Shown in pieces: positions 11,162-22,135 of a stretch of DNA of 64,000 bases. Source of the DNA: Microvelia longipes (lineage: Eukaryota > Arthropoda > Insecta > Hemiptera > Veliidae); the NCBI GenBank assembly GCA_018340805.1, contig JACMZG010001908.1, positions 12,437,125 to 12,501,124 on the forward strand, read 5' to 3'. The notes beneath the pieces are model-generated. The model was not told the DNA's origin, made no database searches, and saw nothing but the letters and a program-made list of their open reading frames with translations. The stretch's first letter is position 1; the number at the start of each line of letters is the position of its first letter. The position numbers and the translations under genes are program-made.

Positions 11162-12526
11162 TGTAGCAATTGTTTTATTTGTTATTCAAACTTTTTAAAA
11201 TTAGTTTTTATAATTTTGTTTGAATTTTGGCGCCATTGCGCTTTTGCAGGTTTGCTTGTCTTAATTTAGGTATTTTTGTCTTTTTTTAAGTTGGTAGCAC
11301 TGTTTTCCTTTGTAGGGAAGGGAGGTGTAACCAGTGAGGAGGTTCTGTTTGGCCAAAGTTTGGGCCATGTGCTAAGTTTTGGTTGAGACAAAGTTGTTGT
11401 CAATTACGGCCCCAACTTAGTTGGATTAAGGTTGCCAGATCATTATTAATAGTGGATTGTTAGCTCTATTGTGGTAGGAGTTAAGTTACCTGGTTTTTCC
11501 TGTTTGCTGTAGTTGTGGTTGGCTGAGTGTGCCTATTTCTTAGGGCATTGTTGCTGCTAGTCATATTGGTGACTGACTAATAATTTAGTGAACTGTGCTG
11601 CTGTCAGGTTAGACCCAACCAGTTTAGTTGTGGGTAATCCCAGCATAAGGTCTGCTGTGGGTTACAGTATTTCTCCTAACAAACCTTCCTCTACCCTTCA
11701 CCATCATCACCACCTCTTTTGCGGTGGGCACTAGAAGTTTGGTGCCCATTCGCCATCTATTTTTCTTTTCTTTTATTTATTATTTATATATCATGTAAGC
11801 CCAGTAGTATGGTTAGGGCAGACAGAAGACTGTGCAGGATACTATTGTAAGGGGCCCCAGGATCCTAATATTAACAGATTTTGTGTAATTAGGTTCATTT
11901 ATAATTTATTAGTTACTTGTTTAGTTTATACTTATATTAAGTAATCTTGAATACTTACAGATTAGATCATTTCATTTTTATGGCCATAGGGCCATAGACG
12001 TTCATTTAGATTTCTTTTTATTTAAGCAATAATTAATTCAGCTTATATTATTTTATTTATGTACTGGGCAAGATCTATTTACGTTTTGTACATAATTTAT
12101 GCCACAGTACACAATTATCAAGCATATTTGCTTTTTATTGGCTTACTAGGATTAAGTACCTTACCTGTCACTTTAAGATATTTGTGGGCCTTAAAAAGGC
12201 CTTCCCTTCCTAGAGTCTGTGGTGTCTGGTGGCGTGCTTACCTTTTTCTCTTTCCTACCCATCCTTACTTTGGATTCTCCATTTTCCAAAGGGTCTGGCC
12301 TCTGTTCGTCTAGTAAATTTTGTTACCTTTTTGTGTTTTATTACCTTACCTCTTCCCTGGTTCAGACTTACCGATGTTTTCACAAATGGAGTGGCGCCTA
12401 TAAAATTACCGTTTTCAAGATCTGTTATGTCTGGTTGAAAAGGATTAATCTTAACCACGGCCTTATTAGTGTTACCGACTGAGTTGGGCATAACCTTGCA
12501 ACCTTATAGTTCCCTTTTGGGCTATA
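11162..12526 (+). repeat. 3' long terminal repeat
   Basis: Matches the 5' LTR from TGTAGCAATTG to GGGCTATA. By eye there are ten indels, every one a loss of 1-2 bases in this copy (together exactly the 14-base length difference), and one substitution (gccgcag to gccacag). Confidence 0.92.
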
Positions 12527-12530
12527 ACTA
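12527..12530 (+). repeat. Target site duplication (right), ACTA
   Basis: Second copy of ACTA, immediately after the 3' LTR. Confidence 0.8.
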
Positions 12531-13880
12531 AACCCGCAGAAAGAGAGGGCTTTACAAAGGACTGGAGGAGGCCAGATCAATTCTTGCGGAGTTCTGAAGC
12601 TATGTTCCGCCACTGCCTAGCGGTCAAATTTTCTTTTTTAGACATTCGCAGTCGTATCGCCAGCCCGAAATACGCGAGTTAAGTCACTATATTCATTCTA
12701 TTGTAATATCTAATTCATTATACAACAAAAGTTTTGTAAAAATGTTCTTTATTATAAAAATTTCTTTGCATAATAATAAAGTTACAAAAAAAAAAAAAAT
12801 ACGTGAAAAGTTATTTGGTGAAAAACGGTAATATTTAAGTGAAATAATAGTTCGTTAAAAGGTTATAACTCTGGTTATACTTTGAATATGATCGACTCTG
12901 AAGGTTCACACAGCGAAGCGAGGTATCGATCTAAATTCCGTCTCCCTAGTTCTAGGGACCCGACTGAATTTCCTCCGCACGGTTCTTACAACGTATTAAA
13001 CCGTATTTAACTTGCGTATTAAATACGATTCGCAGATTTAGTATACTGAGTGAACGTACCAAGTAAAAGAACTATTAAAATTAATAAAATTGGAAACTAA
13101 AAAAGTTAATTTTCAAAATTTCTTTAGAACTAAAATGAATTTGACAAAAAAAGCACAAAGTGTTGAAATATTGTATATTTTTACTCGGATATCACTAACC
13201 TATATAGATTCTTTATACGCTAGAACCGATAAGGGAGGAAAAATAAATAAAAACACCCTAGAGAGTTTTTCCTTACGGGATGCAATGAGAAGGCTGACTC
13301 CGTGTGCCAGATGTGGAAAATAACACTGCTGACAATATAAAGACACTGTGACCCAAATTTAAAGTAAAACATCGAAAAACTACAACACTCGCACACACAA
13401 CAAATACACACCACCAAGAATAAATACACACTCATACAAACACGGTGTAGATCTGTCTACAATTCAGTCCCAGGATATGAAGTTTTTCTTTCTTATTTTA
13501 TTTTGCTTTTCTTTTCTCCTTTGCTTTTATTTTCTTTTCATATCATTGAACACTGTTTCATGTCCATTTCATTTTAGCTTTTGCAAAAAGGAAATGAGTA
13601 TTTGTTTGGATGGATATTTGACTTTAACAAGACATTTGACACGAATGCATTACTGATGCTTACTGCTTACTCATTCTTTGCCATATCTGTTTATAATTTT
13701 CTTTGAAACTAGCGAATATTACACCCCAGTTAGAGCGCCATGTTAACTCCCGAATTAAAAAATTCTTCACATCAAATCACACTCTTTCCTGATTCAGGCA
13801 AATACGTATTTCGTAGTATTAGAAAAACTACAGACAAATCATAACTTTACCAGTTGTAAAACATAAATTATTACAACGCA
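12531..13880. other. Intergenic DNA with an old repeat also present near 15.85 kb
   Basis: A stretch at about 12825-13000 (aaaaacggtaatatttaa, then gaaataa, ttcg, aaggttat, and a ctccct block) recurs in diverged direct form at about 15850-15985. A 77-codon ORF (13090-13323) has no recognised domain. Nothing else is evident. Confidence 0.4.
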
Positions 13881-13904
13881 TTTTTGAATTTTCTAAAAGT
13901 TTGT

Positions 13905-14120
13905 TGAGTCATTATTGACGTCATAAAAACTTTTTCCTGAAACACAACTAGAACTAATGATTGATTTCCATGCCTTATAAGTTTTTTAAATCTTCAGCAT
14001 AAACACTGATAACAGACAACACACAAACTTACAGATAAATCAGACTAGACTAGAAAGACTATGGGAGATCCCAGTGTATTTATGCTACAGAAATGAAACT
14101 TGGTACAAAACCCAATCTTT
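13905..14120. repeat. Fragments of the 5S-containing family in opposite orientation
   Basis: At 13910-14010 a minus-strand block (agtcattattgacgtcat ... cagcataaacactg) meets, near 14060-14120, a plus-strand block (cccagtgtatttatgct, gaaacttggtac) from the same family. This gives a small head-to-head arrangement. No 5S-like segment is present. Confidence 0.5.
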
Positions 14121-14140
14121 AGGTATAGCTGTGCAAAAAG

Positions 14141-14141
14141 G

Positions 14142-14220
<79 letters not shown>

Positions 14221-14254
14221 TATATATATATTATATATATATATATATATATAA
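14141..14254. repeat. (TA)n microsatellite
   Basis: About 113 bases of nearly pure TA with a few phase changes. ORFs through it are repeats of Tyr-Ile and not genes. Confidence 0.95.
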
Positions 14255-14434
14255 TAAACAATAAAGTATAAATATTGTTTTCTACATTAAAAGTCAGCAA
14301 TAAAAATCATTCCTAAAAGAATTGTTTTCTTTTAATTGTTTTTGTAAAAACAATTTGTAAAACAAGTGGGTATAATATGTAAATTAAAACATTTAAATTG
14401 TAAAAGTATATGTTTGACAAATAGTCTAATTATG

Positions 14435-14715
14435 CAATACATTTACGCATCGCGTGTTTAGTATACATTTAAATGAACAAGGCAGAAAAAACAAAAACTA
14501 ATCTCATCTTTAAACTTTCTCGCATTAATTTTTAACGAACTGTTGTTACAAATTTTGACTAAAACACATGTTAAAAAGCATTTTGTTTTTCTGAGTTTTT
14601 GTTGTTCATCATTTATTATAAAAGTTTGGTGGAGTTATAACAGAGAGAAATAAGTTGATAAAGAAACTTAAGGTTTTTGTAGCAGAGCTACCTTTAAATC
14701 TCTCCACAATTTTAT
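14435..14715 (-). repeat. Dispersed repeat, inverted partner of 25995-26335
   Basis: On the minus strand it shares with 25995-26335 blocks such as ggtagctctgct, ttatcaactta, actccaccaaacttttata, gcaaaaactcag and cgtgtatactaaacacgc (approximate). Both copies adjoin fragments of the 5S-containing family, so this may be part of a larger composite element. No coding sequence is seen. Confidence 0.55.
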
Positions 14716-14864
14716 ATCAAGTATTAATAGATAAATTTTATACCATTAGTTTTTTGCTTTATTCCCACCTTAATACATTTTAGGCTTCATAACATTCAAG
14801 ATGGTTAAATAATTACAATTTAGGAATTTAAACAGATTTTAGATAAAATATAAAGTATAGCACT

Positions 14865-14955
14865 TTACATAACGAAAGTTTGTTCGTTCTAGGTCAAACT
14901 CGTGAGCGAAACAAAATTTATATAACCAATGAATATAAATATATATATACAGGGT
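14865..14955 (-). repeat. Short repeat with a copy at 54862-54910
   Basis: Minus-strand ttcattggttatata and ttttgtttcgctcacg also occur at about 54866-54897 on the plus strand. Both lie next to TA repeats. Confidence 0.5.
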
Positions 14956-15612
14956 GGTCCAGCTAAGAAGGACAAGACCTTTTTCTCGGAAACTATGACA
15001 GCTAGAAGGATGCGGTTTTCGGCGTTGGATTCAATGTAATAGTGAGCAGACGAGAAAAATCCGTTTTCGGGCGCGCTTCGCGCCTGTCATAGAGATGTTA
15101 ATGCTAACTTTTTTAATTTTATAGTTAGGTATAGGGAACTTTTTTTTGTTCTTTAAAGAATGAAAAATAAGGAAGATTAGTGAAGACCGCATCAAAATCG
15201 GACAATTTTTAACCGAGCTATGATGAAAAAACACTTTTTTTAAATTTAGTTCACTTCGGCGCCATTTTGGATGATGTTGCATTTAAATAAAAGTTATTAT
15301 ATGGACATATTTTTAAACTAGAAACATTGCTTTAATAAAAGAATATCAAAAGTTTTAATTCCAACCTCAGTTTTAGGTGTAAAATAGTCGTTAAACATAA
15401 CAAAAACAAAAAAAAATATGGTTTTTCTAAGATACCATGAAAAGTAAGATAGGGAGCTATAGTTTTTATGGTTTGTACAGTTAGCCAACATAAAAAGCAA
15501 CAAAATGAGTCCAATTTTAACAAATTCGCTTCACAATTTCAAAAGTTATTACTAATAAATCTCTTAAAATTGCCAAAAATAGAATATGTTTTTTAGTTTA
15601 CCACCCTATTGT
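14948..15612. mobile_element. Possible terminal-inverted-repeat element (AGGGTGGT ends)
   Basis: Starts near acagggtggtccag and ends near gtttaccaccctatt, that is AGGGTGGT facing its complement about 660 bases apart. The matching ends are only about 8-10 bases, so this is weak. ORFs within on the minus strand (15031-15282, 15318-15503) have no recognised domain. Confidence 0.25.
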
Positions 15613-16144
15613 TGATATTTAATGGAACTGCAACGTCATCATACCTTGTGATCTTTATTGCAGCTTGTATAAGGATTCCAGAACGCCTAAAAACACTTAT
15701 TTTTGTTCATTGGTTGTGGAGAAATTACGATTATGGTGATTTTCGTCAATCGTAGAATGCAGATTAAAGGTACCTTGCAAAAACCATGTAAAATCCTTCA
15801 TAAACGTTAATAAAAAATTGATTTTGATGATAACTACTTCGTTTCTTCAAAAACGGTAATATTTAATTGAAATAAAATGAAATATAAGTTCGACGAGAAG
15901 GTTATCCGTTAAATACGATTGCCTCTAAAGGTACATACTGCGTATCGGGGATCAATTTAGATTTCATCTCCCTACAGCTAATATACAGCTAATTTTACCG
16001 TATTGAGATATCGTACTGTATAAACACAAGTGTGTGTGAACAAACTAAATGCTGGAATTCCAGTGAAGGATAAATCATTTTTAGGAATTTTTTGTTACTT
16101 CTGACTCTAGACTACTTAAAATAATGTAATAGTCTAATAGTAGT

Positions 16145-16332
16145 CGTTAAATGACTATGTTGCGAATGGCTAAGAAAGGATGACTATTGTGCGAATAGCT
16201 AAGAAGAATTACTATGTTGCGATTGGCTAAGAAAGGATGACTATTGTTCGAATAGCTAATAAGAAGAATGGCTACGTATCGAATGGCTAAGAAAGGATGA
16301 CTATTGTGCGAATAGCTAAAAAGAATGACTAT
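16145..16332 (+). repeat. 60-bp minisatellite, left block
   Basis: Degenerate units of two related half-units (gactatgttgcgaatggctaag and gactattgtgcgaatagcta). The same array resumes at 16889 after an inserted fragment. Confidence 0.85.
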
Positions 16333-16888
16333 AATAGAACGAAAGAATAAAAAGTCTCTCCACAGTTAAAGATTTTATTAAAAGTAAAGCAGAGCGCTTT
16401 CGACCTAACAAGAGGTCATCATCAGTGCCTATTAAACAAATAAGACAAAAAATGTCAAAACAAACTTATACATAAAATTACAAAATTAAACCAAAGAAAC
16501 AGATAAATTACAGAAATGGATTGATAAATAAAATATAAATAAATAAAATAAATACATAAAATATAAAGAAATTAATTAATTAAAAATGAATAAATAGAAA
16601 TATTACCGTTGAGGCGAGATAAGTGTTAAAAAAAAAAGTAGTTTTAAATATAAAACAGAATCAAGATGGTTTGAGTAGGCTTGTAACAAGACACATACTG
16701 GTGGATGCAGGGTGAGGCGCCCGTAGTAGCGCATTGATAAGCGGCGTTCGCTCCCCTCTTTCGTTCAAATTAAGATCACCAACCGTGTCCTGACTTCTAA
16801 ATATTTCTAAGTTCTCCAAAAAGTTCAACTTGCGACCTTTATCACCGTAATGAACTATGCAAGCTTTATGCGGCGCGTTCACATAGTC
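16333..16888 (-). mobile_element. 5'-truncated Penelope-like element fragment inside the minisatellite
   Basis: On the minus strand a 73-codon frame (16661-16882) reads GRKLNFLENLEI, then LNERGERTPLI. This pattern recalls the region after the GIY-YIG endonuclease at the C terminus of Penelope-like reverse transcriptases, though I cannot align it. About 230 bases past its stop is CTGATGATGACCTC, a short loop, then AGGTCGAAAGCGCT. This hairpin motif with a CTGATGA/GAAA core resembles the hammerhead-like modules at Penelope-like termini. The fragment ends in a stretch with gtggagagactt that also occurs near the snapback at 28.3 kb. AAGAATGACTAT occurs on both sides (16321-16332, 16889-16900), but the minisatellite itself contains this string, so it cannot be proved a target duplication. 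Confidence 0.6.
16661..16882 (-). pseudogene. Penelope-like retroelement ORF, C-terminal remnant
   Basis: Open frame of 73 codons. Recognised only by pattern: a basic stretch, then KLNFLENLEIF, a variable gap, then NERGERTPLI before a short C-terminal tail. In Penelope-like elements this part follows the endonuclease domain. The RT and the GIY-YIG signature are absent through 5' truncation. The ATG is just the first in the surviving frame. It is non-functional as it stands. Confidence 0.5.
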
Positions 16889-17345
16889 AAGAATGACTAT
16901 GTTGCGATTAGCTAAGAAAGGATGACTATTGTGCGAATAGCTAATAAGAAGAATAACTATGTTGCGATTGGCTAAGAAAGGATGACTATTGTGCGAATAG
17001 CTAATAAGAAGAATAACTATGTTGCGATTGGCTAAGAAAGGATGACTATTGTGCGAATAGCTAATAAGAAGAATAACTATGTTGCGATTGGCTAAGAAAG
17101 GATGACTATTGTGCGAATCGCTAATAAGAAGAATAACTATGTTGCGATTGGCTAAGAAAGGATGACTATTGTGCGAATAGCTAATAAGAAGAATAACTAT
17201 GTTGCGATTGGCTAAGAAAGGATGACTATTGTGCGAATAGCTAATAAGAATAATGGCTACGAAGAAGAATGACTGTAGTGAATAGCTAACAAGAAGGATG
17301 GCTAGGTGGCAAATTGCTAATAAAAGAATGACTATGTGGCAAATG
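16889..17345 (+). repeat. 60-bp minisatellite, right block
   Basis: At least five near-identical 60-bp units (16949-17248) are exactly in register, each composed of a ttgcgattggctaagaaagg half and an attgtgcgaatagctaataa half. The units decay after 17250. Confidence 0.95.
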
Positions 17346-18293
17346 GCAGTGCTATAAGGGCACTAGGCCCTTATACATACTTCTCAAAAACCCTTTAGAC
17401 ACAATAATTTTCAAAACTTGGTATAACTGTTAAGACAAGAGGAGCCTATATATAGTTCCTAGTTCTAGCCAATTTTCTTACTCTTGCCCTAACAACAGGT
17501 TATATAAAGGTCGCAATATACGATCTATAATATAAAAATAACCAAATTTAGCAGTAAAAAGAATTAAGGCATCAGAAACATTTTAGCCTGGGGACTGAAT
17601 TTTAAACTATTAATCACGAAATACACGTTAAAATAAATTCAAATATTTAAACTCCAGCAAAAAACAATTTCACAGTTTCGTCTTTTACATTTTAGTCACC
17701 ACACGGCACAGCAACTTAATGGCAGTAAATTTTAGGTGAAAGTTGCCGTGAATTTCTAATTTGATAAATAATTTTCCATTTACTGTGAGTAATGGTTTCG
17801 GTAGGGTTTAATCATGTTTTGGGGAAGTTTGGTTTTTTGCTCCATCTAACCCTTTTAATTAAAGTTTGTATTTAATCAAATTCTTCTTTAATGTGAGATA
17901 ACTTAATGTTTATAAATGAGGAATGTTTATAAGATATTTTGATAAAATTCTAACATAATAAGAGTAAGAGCAAGCATGATAAGGAGCTGCCACGAAAAGG
18001 CATTTTTCCAAATTTTCAATCATCACCAAGTCATCGATATAGATAATTTGGTAATAATGGCAATTTAATACCAATGTGGGAAAAGGTACAACAAAGTGAA
18101 GCATTTTTTGCTTTTTCTTGAGTTTGTTAATATTCATAAGAGGTAACCACACTAACAAAATTCGAACCTAAAATTGTTTTCCAATCCCAATAACTAAATA
18201 AAACATTTACATAGTTTGGGTTGGACTTTTAAGACTATAAGTTTTTACAACCACTTTATGCTAGCTAGTTAAAAATTGGAATAAAAATCAGAC
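17346..18293. other. Intergenic DNA, no gene seen
   Basis: AT-rich sequence with short, unrecognised ORFs (for example 17910-18158 minus, 82 codons, no motif). Confidence 0.45.
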
Positions 18294-18296
18294 TTA

Positions 18297-20859
18297 GGCC
18301 CGTATTCAGAATGATCAACAGTTTCAAAAAAAATCTCTCCTAGGTTCTTCCTAGGTTGTTCCTAGGTTGTTCCTAGCTTTTTCCTAGCTTCTTCCTAGCT
18401 TTAGTGTCCATTTTAGAACATTTTTAACCGTCCCTAGGGCTAGGAAGAGATCTCTCCTAGGTTTCTCCTAGCCTTTTCCTAACTTTGCACCTTAAATTCT
18501 AGGAAAAGGCTAGGAAAAAGCTAGGAACAACCTAGGAAGATCCAAGGTAGGTAGAGAGGTACCTTAAATCGTCCCTAGATTGTCTCTAGTCATTTTTTGT
18601 TCATTTTTTGTCCTGTCATTGTCTCTAGTCTATTTTAATAATTGTTTTTGAGCTTAAAATCCGTTTTGGGTAAACAAGAGTGGTTCAGGGCGAAAATTCT
18701 TTTGGTTGTCACCCCCTTATAAATTTTGGGGGTGTTGCCCCCAAAAAAATCAAAAATTTGTTTTATTGCTCCAAACAACTTCTTTTGACCTGAAACGGAT
18801 TTTGCGCCAGTAAAACATGTTTTTTTGGACGGGTCCCCTTATAAATTTTGGGGGTACCACCCCCCGGGAAAATTACCGGAATTTCATTTTATTAGTATCA
18901 AATGTTCAGAATATGACATATTCTAATCTAAAGTTACTGTAAAAAATCACATATTGGTAATATGATGACCATACATACCAGACGATTAACAACATAATAA
19001 TTGGGTATTCAAACTTCCAGTTGTCAACTTAGTGGGGTTGTAACGAATTTTATCGCGATAGCTCCATACGAAGCTGAGTTAATCAAAGTGATGTATTGGT
19101 GAAATGCACCAGTGCAGGTGAAATGCACCACCCTGTATATCTTCTTCATGAGCACTATTAATCGTCGCGAAAGTGTGACGTCACAAAATACATATTGGCT
19201 CATATCAAACAAAATGAAACAAAGGATCCTATTATTATTTTTTAAGTGACCAATAGCATTGCTTTATTATGTAAACAAAGAAACGTTCTGCAACAAAACG
19301 TAACTTCCGTGACGTATTTATATTTGATATGGTCGATTATATACCCGAAGCAAATTTTTTACATTCCATTTATATTTTTTTAATTTTTTGTTAAGCTATA
19401 ACAAATGTTTTTCCCTAAGCAATAGCTTATGAATACTATAAAAATACACACAGTTCACGACGTAAAGAAAATCGTGATCTCTACGTTCACAACGTATGAA
19501 CTCAGAGATGTTTAATGCTGATTTGATTAGAAAGATCAGCTAAGTAACAATCATAACGGGGATAGTATGCATTGTTTACATTATGTTGGTAGAGTAAACA
19601 TTATACTTATTGATGTATCTCCCCATTAAAATGTGGGATTCAAAACTCTGCCTTAACGTGCTAGTGTTGTATATTCCCATCTAGAATGAAGTAGAGCTGT
19701 TAACTGTTTTGAAAATTCCCGTTTTGAGCGACCGCCTTCTTGATTGCTAACCTTGCAATAAATGCTATCAAATATTATAAATGGAAAGTATCATAAACTT
19801 GATGAAACCTTATAGAAAATAAATAAAATAATACTAGTGCTGAGTATATTTTATTGAGTATATAATTATTACTGGAAAGTTCTAAACTAAACTAAATAAT
19901 TACGGGTAAATTGGCTAACTTATAAAGGTAAACAAGACTGAAAAGTATATTATACATTTTGTTTGTTTTGTGTAGTTTTTAAACTGTTCACAATATCAAC
20001 CGCTTTTAAAACGCCTAAAACGAACTAATTGCTACGTAAACTAATTTGACTTTGCGTGATATGACTTTATAGATCAGTGTGAAAATGGAGTACCAACTGT
20101 AGGGTTTATACAACCCTATAATATGATGATTTATTTATGTCAAATATAATAATTTCTCCTATAAACTTACAATTCAAAAATGTGGCACCCATACACTCTA
20201 CGAAAGTTTAACCTGTTTTTATTATCACAAACTATGTTATTGTAAAAACATTTAAATAGTACATTAATGACATATAATGATTTCTTCAAAAGTGAAAATA
20301 AAATGCAAATCATTCTCTAGTTTCAAACCTTCACTGGGTCAAGGTCACACACTTTCACATTAGATATACTTTAAAATAATCGGCAACTATAAATAAGTTT
20401 GTTGTCATTACAAATTTACGTATTTTAAGGGAGTTTATTCTGTGCCAGGTTTGTTTACAAATCATTTGTTTATTTTTGTAGAATATCTCAATATTATTAG
20501 TTTTACAGTTCTCTACTAGGTAGCGCTAGTTGTCAAAAAATGTCTGTTTACGTAAAATTGAGGTTCAAATTATTGTAAAGATAAATAATAAAATTAAGTT
20601 ATAATTAACTCTAATGTAAGTTTTTATTCTATTTTTGTTATATTAACGTTTTAGCACGAATAAATTTACGTAAAATCATTCCTAGGGTTGATTTTTTAAA
20701 AGCTAGGAGAAGGCTAGGAAGAAGCTAGGAACAACCTAGGAGAGATTTCAAAAAATGATTCTGAATACCGCTAGGCCTAGGAGAAAGCTAGGAACAACCT
20801 AGGAGAAGGCTAGGAACAACCTAGGAGAGATTTTTTTAAAATGATTCTGAATACGGGCC
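18297..20859. mobile_element. Non-autonomous DNA transposon with GGCCCGTATTCAGAAT ends (Harbinger-like?)
   Basis: The left end GGCCCGTATTCAGAATGAT (18297 on) is mirrored at the right end by ATGATTCTGAATACGGGCC (ending 20859). The flanks are TTA (18294-18296) and TTA (20860-20862), a 3-bp duplication of the TWA kind used by PIF/Harbinger transposases. Behind each end lies an array of cctaggttgttcctagctt-type subterminal motifs (about 18337-18545, and inverted at about 20700-20835). They probably form the transposase-binding region. The right end holds a second internal copy of the terminus (about 20752-20775). No transposase frame is visible in the 2.56 kb, so it would depend on an autonomous relative. 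The superfamily assignment is an inference from duplication size and end sequence. Confidence 0.75.
18600..20690. other. Interior of the TTA-flanked transposon
   Basis: Non-coding AT-rich filler. Two copies of ccccttataaattttggggg (near 18714 and 18836) form short G/C-capped hairpins. A ctactaggtagcgctagttgtcaa string at about 20514 recurs in opposite orientation near 58410. Confidence 0.4.
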
Positions 20860-20994
20860 TTAATGTCTATAGTCTTGCTGACCGGATAATACATTTATTA
20901 GTGCGATACTTAAATTATGTTCAAAAGTTTGTTTACATCAGTCAAAAATTGACGTTTTACCACAAAAAATATAATTAACAAAATATGTCAATAT

Positions 20995-21910
20995 TATAGT
21001 ACGACACACGGTTAAAATCAGTTGACAGCGTGAGAAAAATAAGCCAATAAGGTTATTCTTGGGGGCCGTTTTACAAAAGTACAAGCCTTTTAGTTACAAA
21101 AATTGTAAAAAACAACTTGTAATGACAAATTTACAAGTGTTACCAAGGATACACTTGTATATTTGTAGCATTTTTTTATTTGATAAAAAACATTTTCTTG
21201 ACTATTACAATTTCTTGTAACCATTAACTTGTAAAATTTCTACTTAAGTCCGAACCGAATCTAGGTAGACTGAGTTACAACTTCATTTAATTAATATTAA
21301 ACTTAGTTTTCATCGCCAACTTTTAGTTTATTAGTAATCTAGTGCTTAATATGTGTTTGTAAAACGATTTTTATTAATACTACTTCTCTTATTTAAAAAA
21401 AACTATTAGCATTCAAAATAATTTACTCCAATGAATGAAACTGGGTTTTAATAATATTTTTGACATATTGTTTACAAACACTCTTGCAGGTTACAATAAA
21501 TTGTGATAGTATTCGTGAAACGCCTAATTTTGACACTTGTAGTTACAAGTTGTACAATAGTATGTAAGATTGGTAGGGGAGATAATCAAATTTGATTATC
21601 CAAACCTAGAGAGTTTGAAAGCAAATATGCTCGTTTCCTATGAGATCTAAGATAAAACTCGTAACCTACTAGTGTTTTTTTAATAAAATTAGTATTTACC
21701 AGTCTACTCTTGTACATTAGTGAAACAAATTTCTTACAATTATTAGTAAACTTGTAGCATTTTACTTGTACTATACAAGACTTGTACGTTTGTGAAACGG
21801 GGCCCTGGATGTTAATCCACGCCCTCAATTTCAAATCAGGTCAACCTCATTGGTTCCTCAACACTATTTTCCCACGGTGTCATCTGATTTTAGCCGTGTG
21901 TCACACTGTA
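20995..21910. mobile_element. MITE with GACACACGGYTAAAATCAG ends, interrupted
   Basis: The left end (about 21001-21050) and the right end (about 21855-21906) are inverted copies of gacacacggctaaaatcag-tgacagcgtgggaaaa. The complete uninterrupted relative is at 53340-53515. This copy is split at 21062/21063 by the 743-bp element described next. Without that insert it would be about 170 bases. No coding capacity. Confidence 0.8.
21063..21805. mobile_element. Nested non-autonomous DNA transposon (GGGCCGTTTTACAAA ends)
   Basis: Starts GGGCCGTTTTACAAAAGTAC and ends with the inverted GTACGTTTGTGAAACGGGGCCC. Both subterminal regions are full of acaagt/acttgta motifs. TGG flanks both sides (21060-21062, 21806-21808), and the related MITE at 53.4 kb shows the empty site with a single TGG, which supports a 3-bp target duplication. 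The frame 21586-21834 (minus) merely crosses the right end and has no motif. The superfamily is undetermined; Harbinger-like elements also make 3-bp duplications. Confidence 0.8.
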
Positions 21911-21923
21911 ATCAAATACATAT

Positions 21924-22135
21924 ACTTCGTTCACATGCGTTATTTGGCAGGGGGTTCAACCCCCCCCCCCCCCCCCTCTCCCGGCAGTTTCCGTGAGAAC
22001 GGAAGTGAACTCGGGGTTTAATCCTGAAACTCTCTAAACTATAAGTTAAAAAGGTGGGGAAGAGCCCTTTTGTGTTAACAGTTGGGGTTAAACACGGGGT
22101 CGAACCCCCTGCCAAACACCGCGTGTGAACAAAGT
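21924..22135. mobile_element. MITE with GTTCACACGCG...GGCAGGGGGTTC ends
   Basis: The left end cgttcacatgcgttatttgg then cagggggttcaacccc faces the right end ggggtcgaaccccctg then ccaaacaccgcgtgtgaac. These are inverted ends of about 36-40 bases around a 130-base core with an 18-base C run (21961-21978). Overlapping ORFs are artefacts of the ends. It lies about 20 bases from the preceding MITE. Confidence 0.75.

Larger units (their letters stand above)
3338..12526 (+). mobile_element. Ty3/gypsy LTR retrotransposon, full length (9.19 kb)
   Basis: Two near-identical direct LTRs (1379 and 1365 bp) enclose, in order, a primer-binding site, a long leader, gag, and pol with protease, reverse transcriptase, RNase H and integrase, then a purine-rich tract. 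Integrase downstream of RNase H is the Ty3/gypsy (Metaviridae) order. There is no room for env: pol ends at 11037 and the 3' LTR starts at 11162. A 4-bp duplication ACTA flanks it. The LTRs show one substitution and about ten small indels by eye, so the insertion is young, yet gag and pol are broken by roughly eight 1-2 base frameshifts and a stop near 7942. Either the copy has decayed by indels, or the indels are uncorrected sequence errors. Confidence 0.93.

Noticed and set aside
14085..14300. ORFs of Tyr-Ile, Thr-His or Val-Cys repeats through the TA and TG tracts (here and near 31.5, 40.0, 49.4, 54.7 and 55.3 kb)
   Set aside because: Products of dinucleotide microsatellites, not genes.
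16400..16440. Firm call of a classical hammerhead ribozyme
   Set aside because: The CTGATGA and GAAA cores are present, but an extra base before stem II departs from the classical fold, and stem I/III partners were not established; reported as hammerhead-like.
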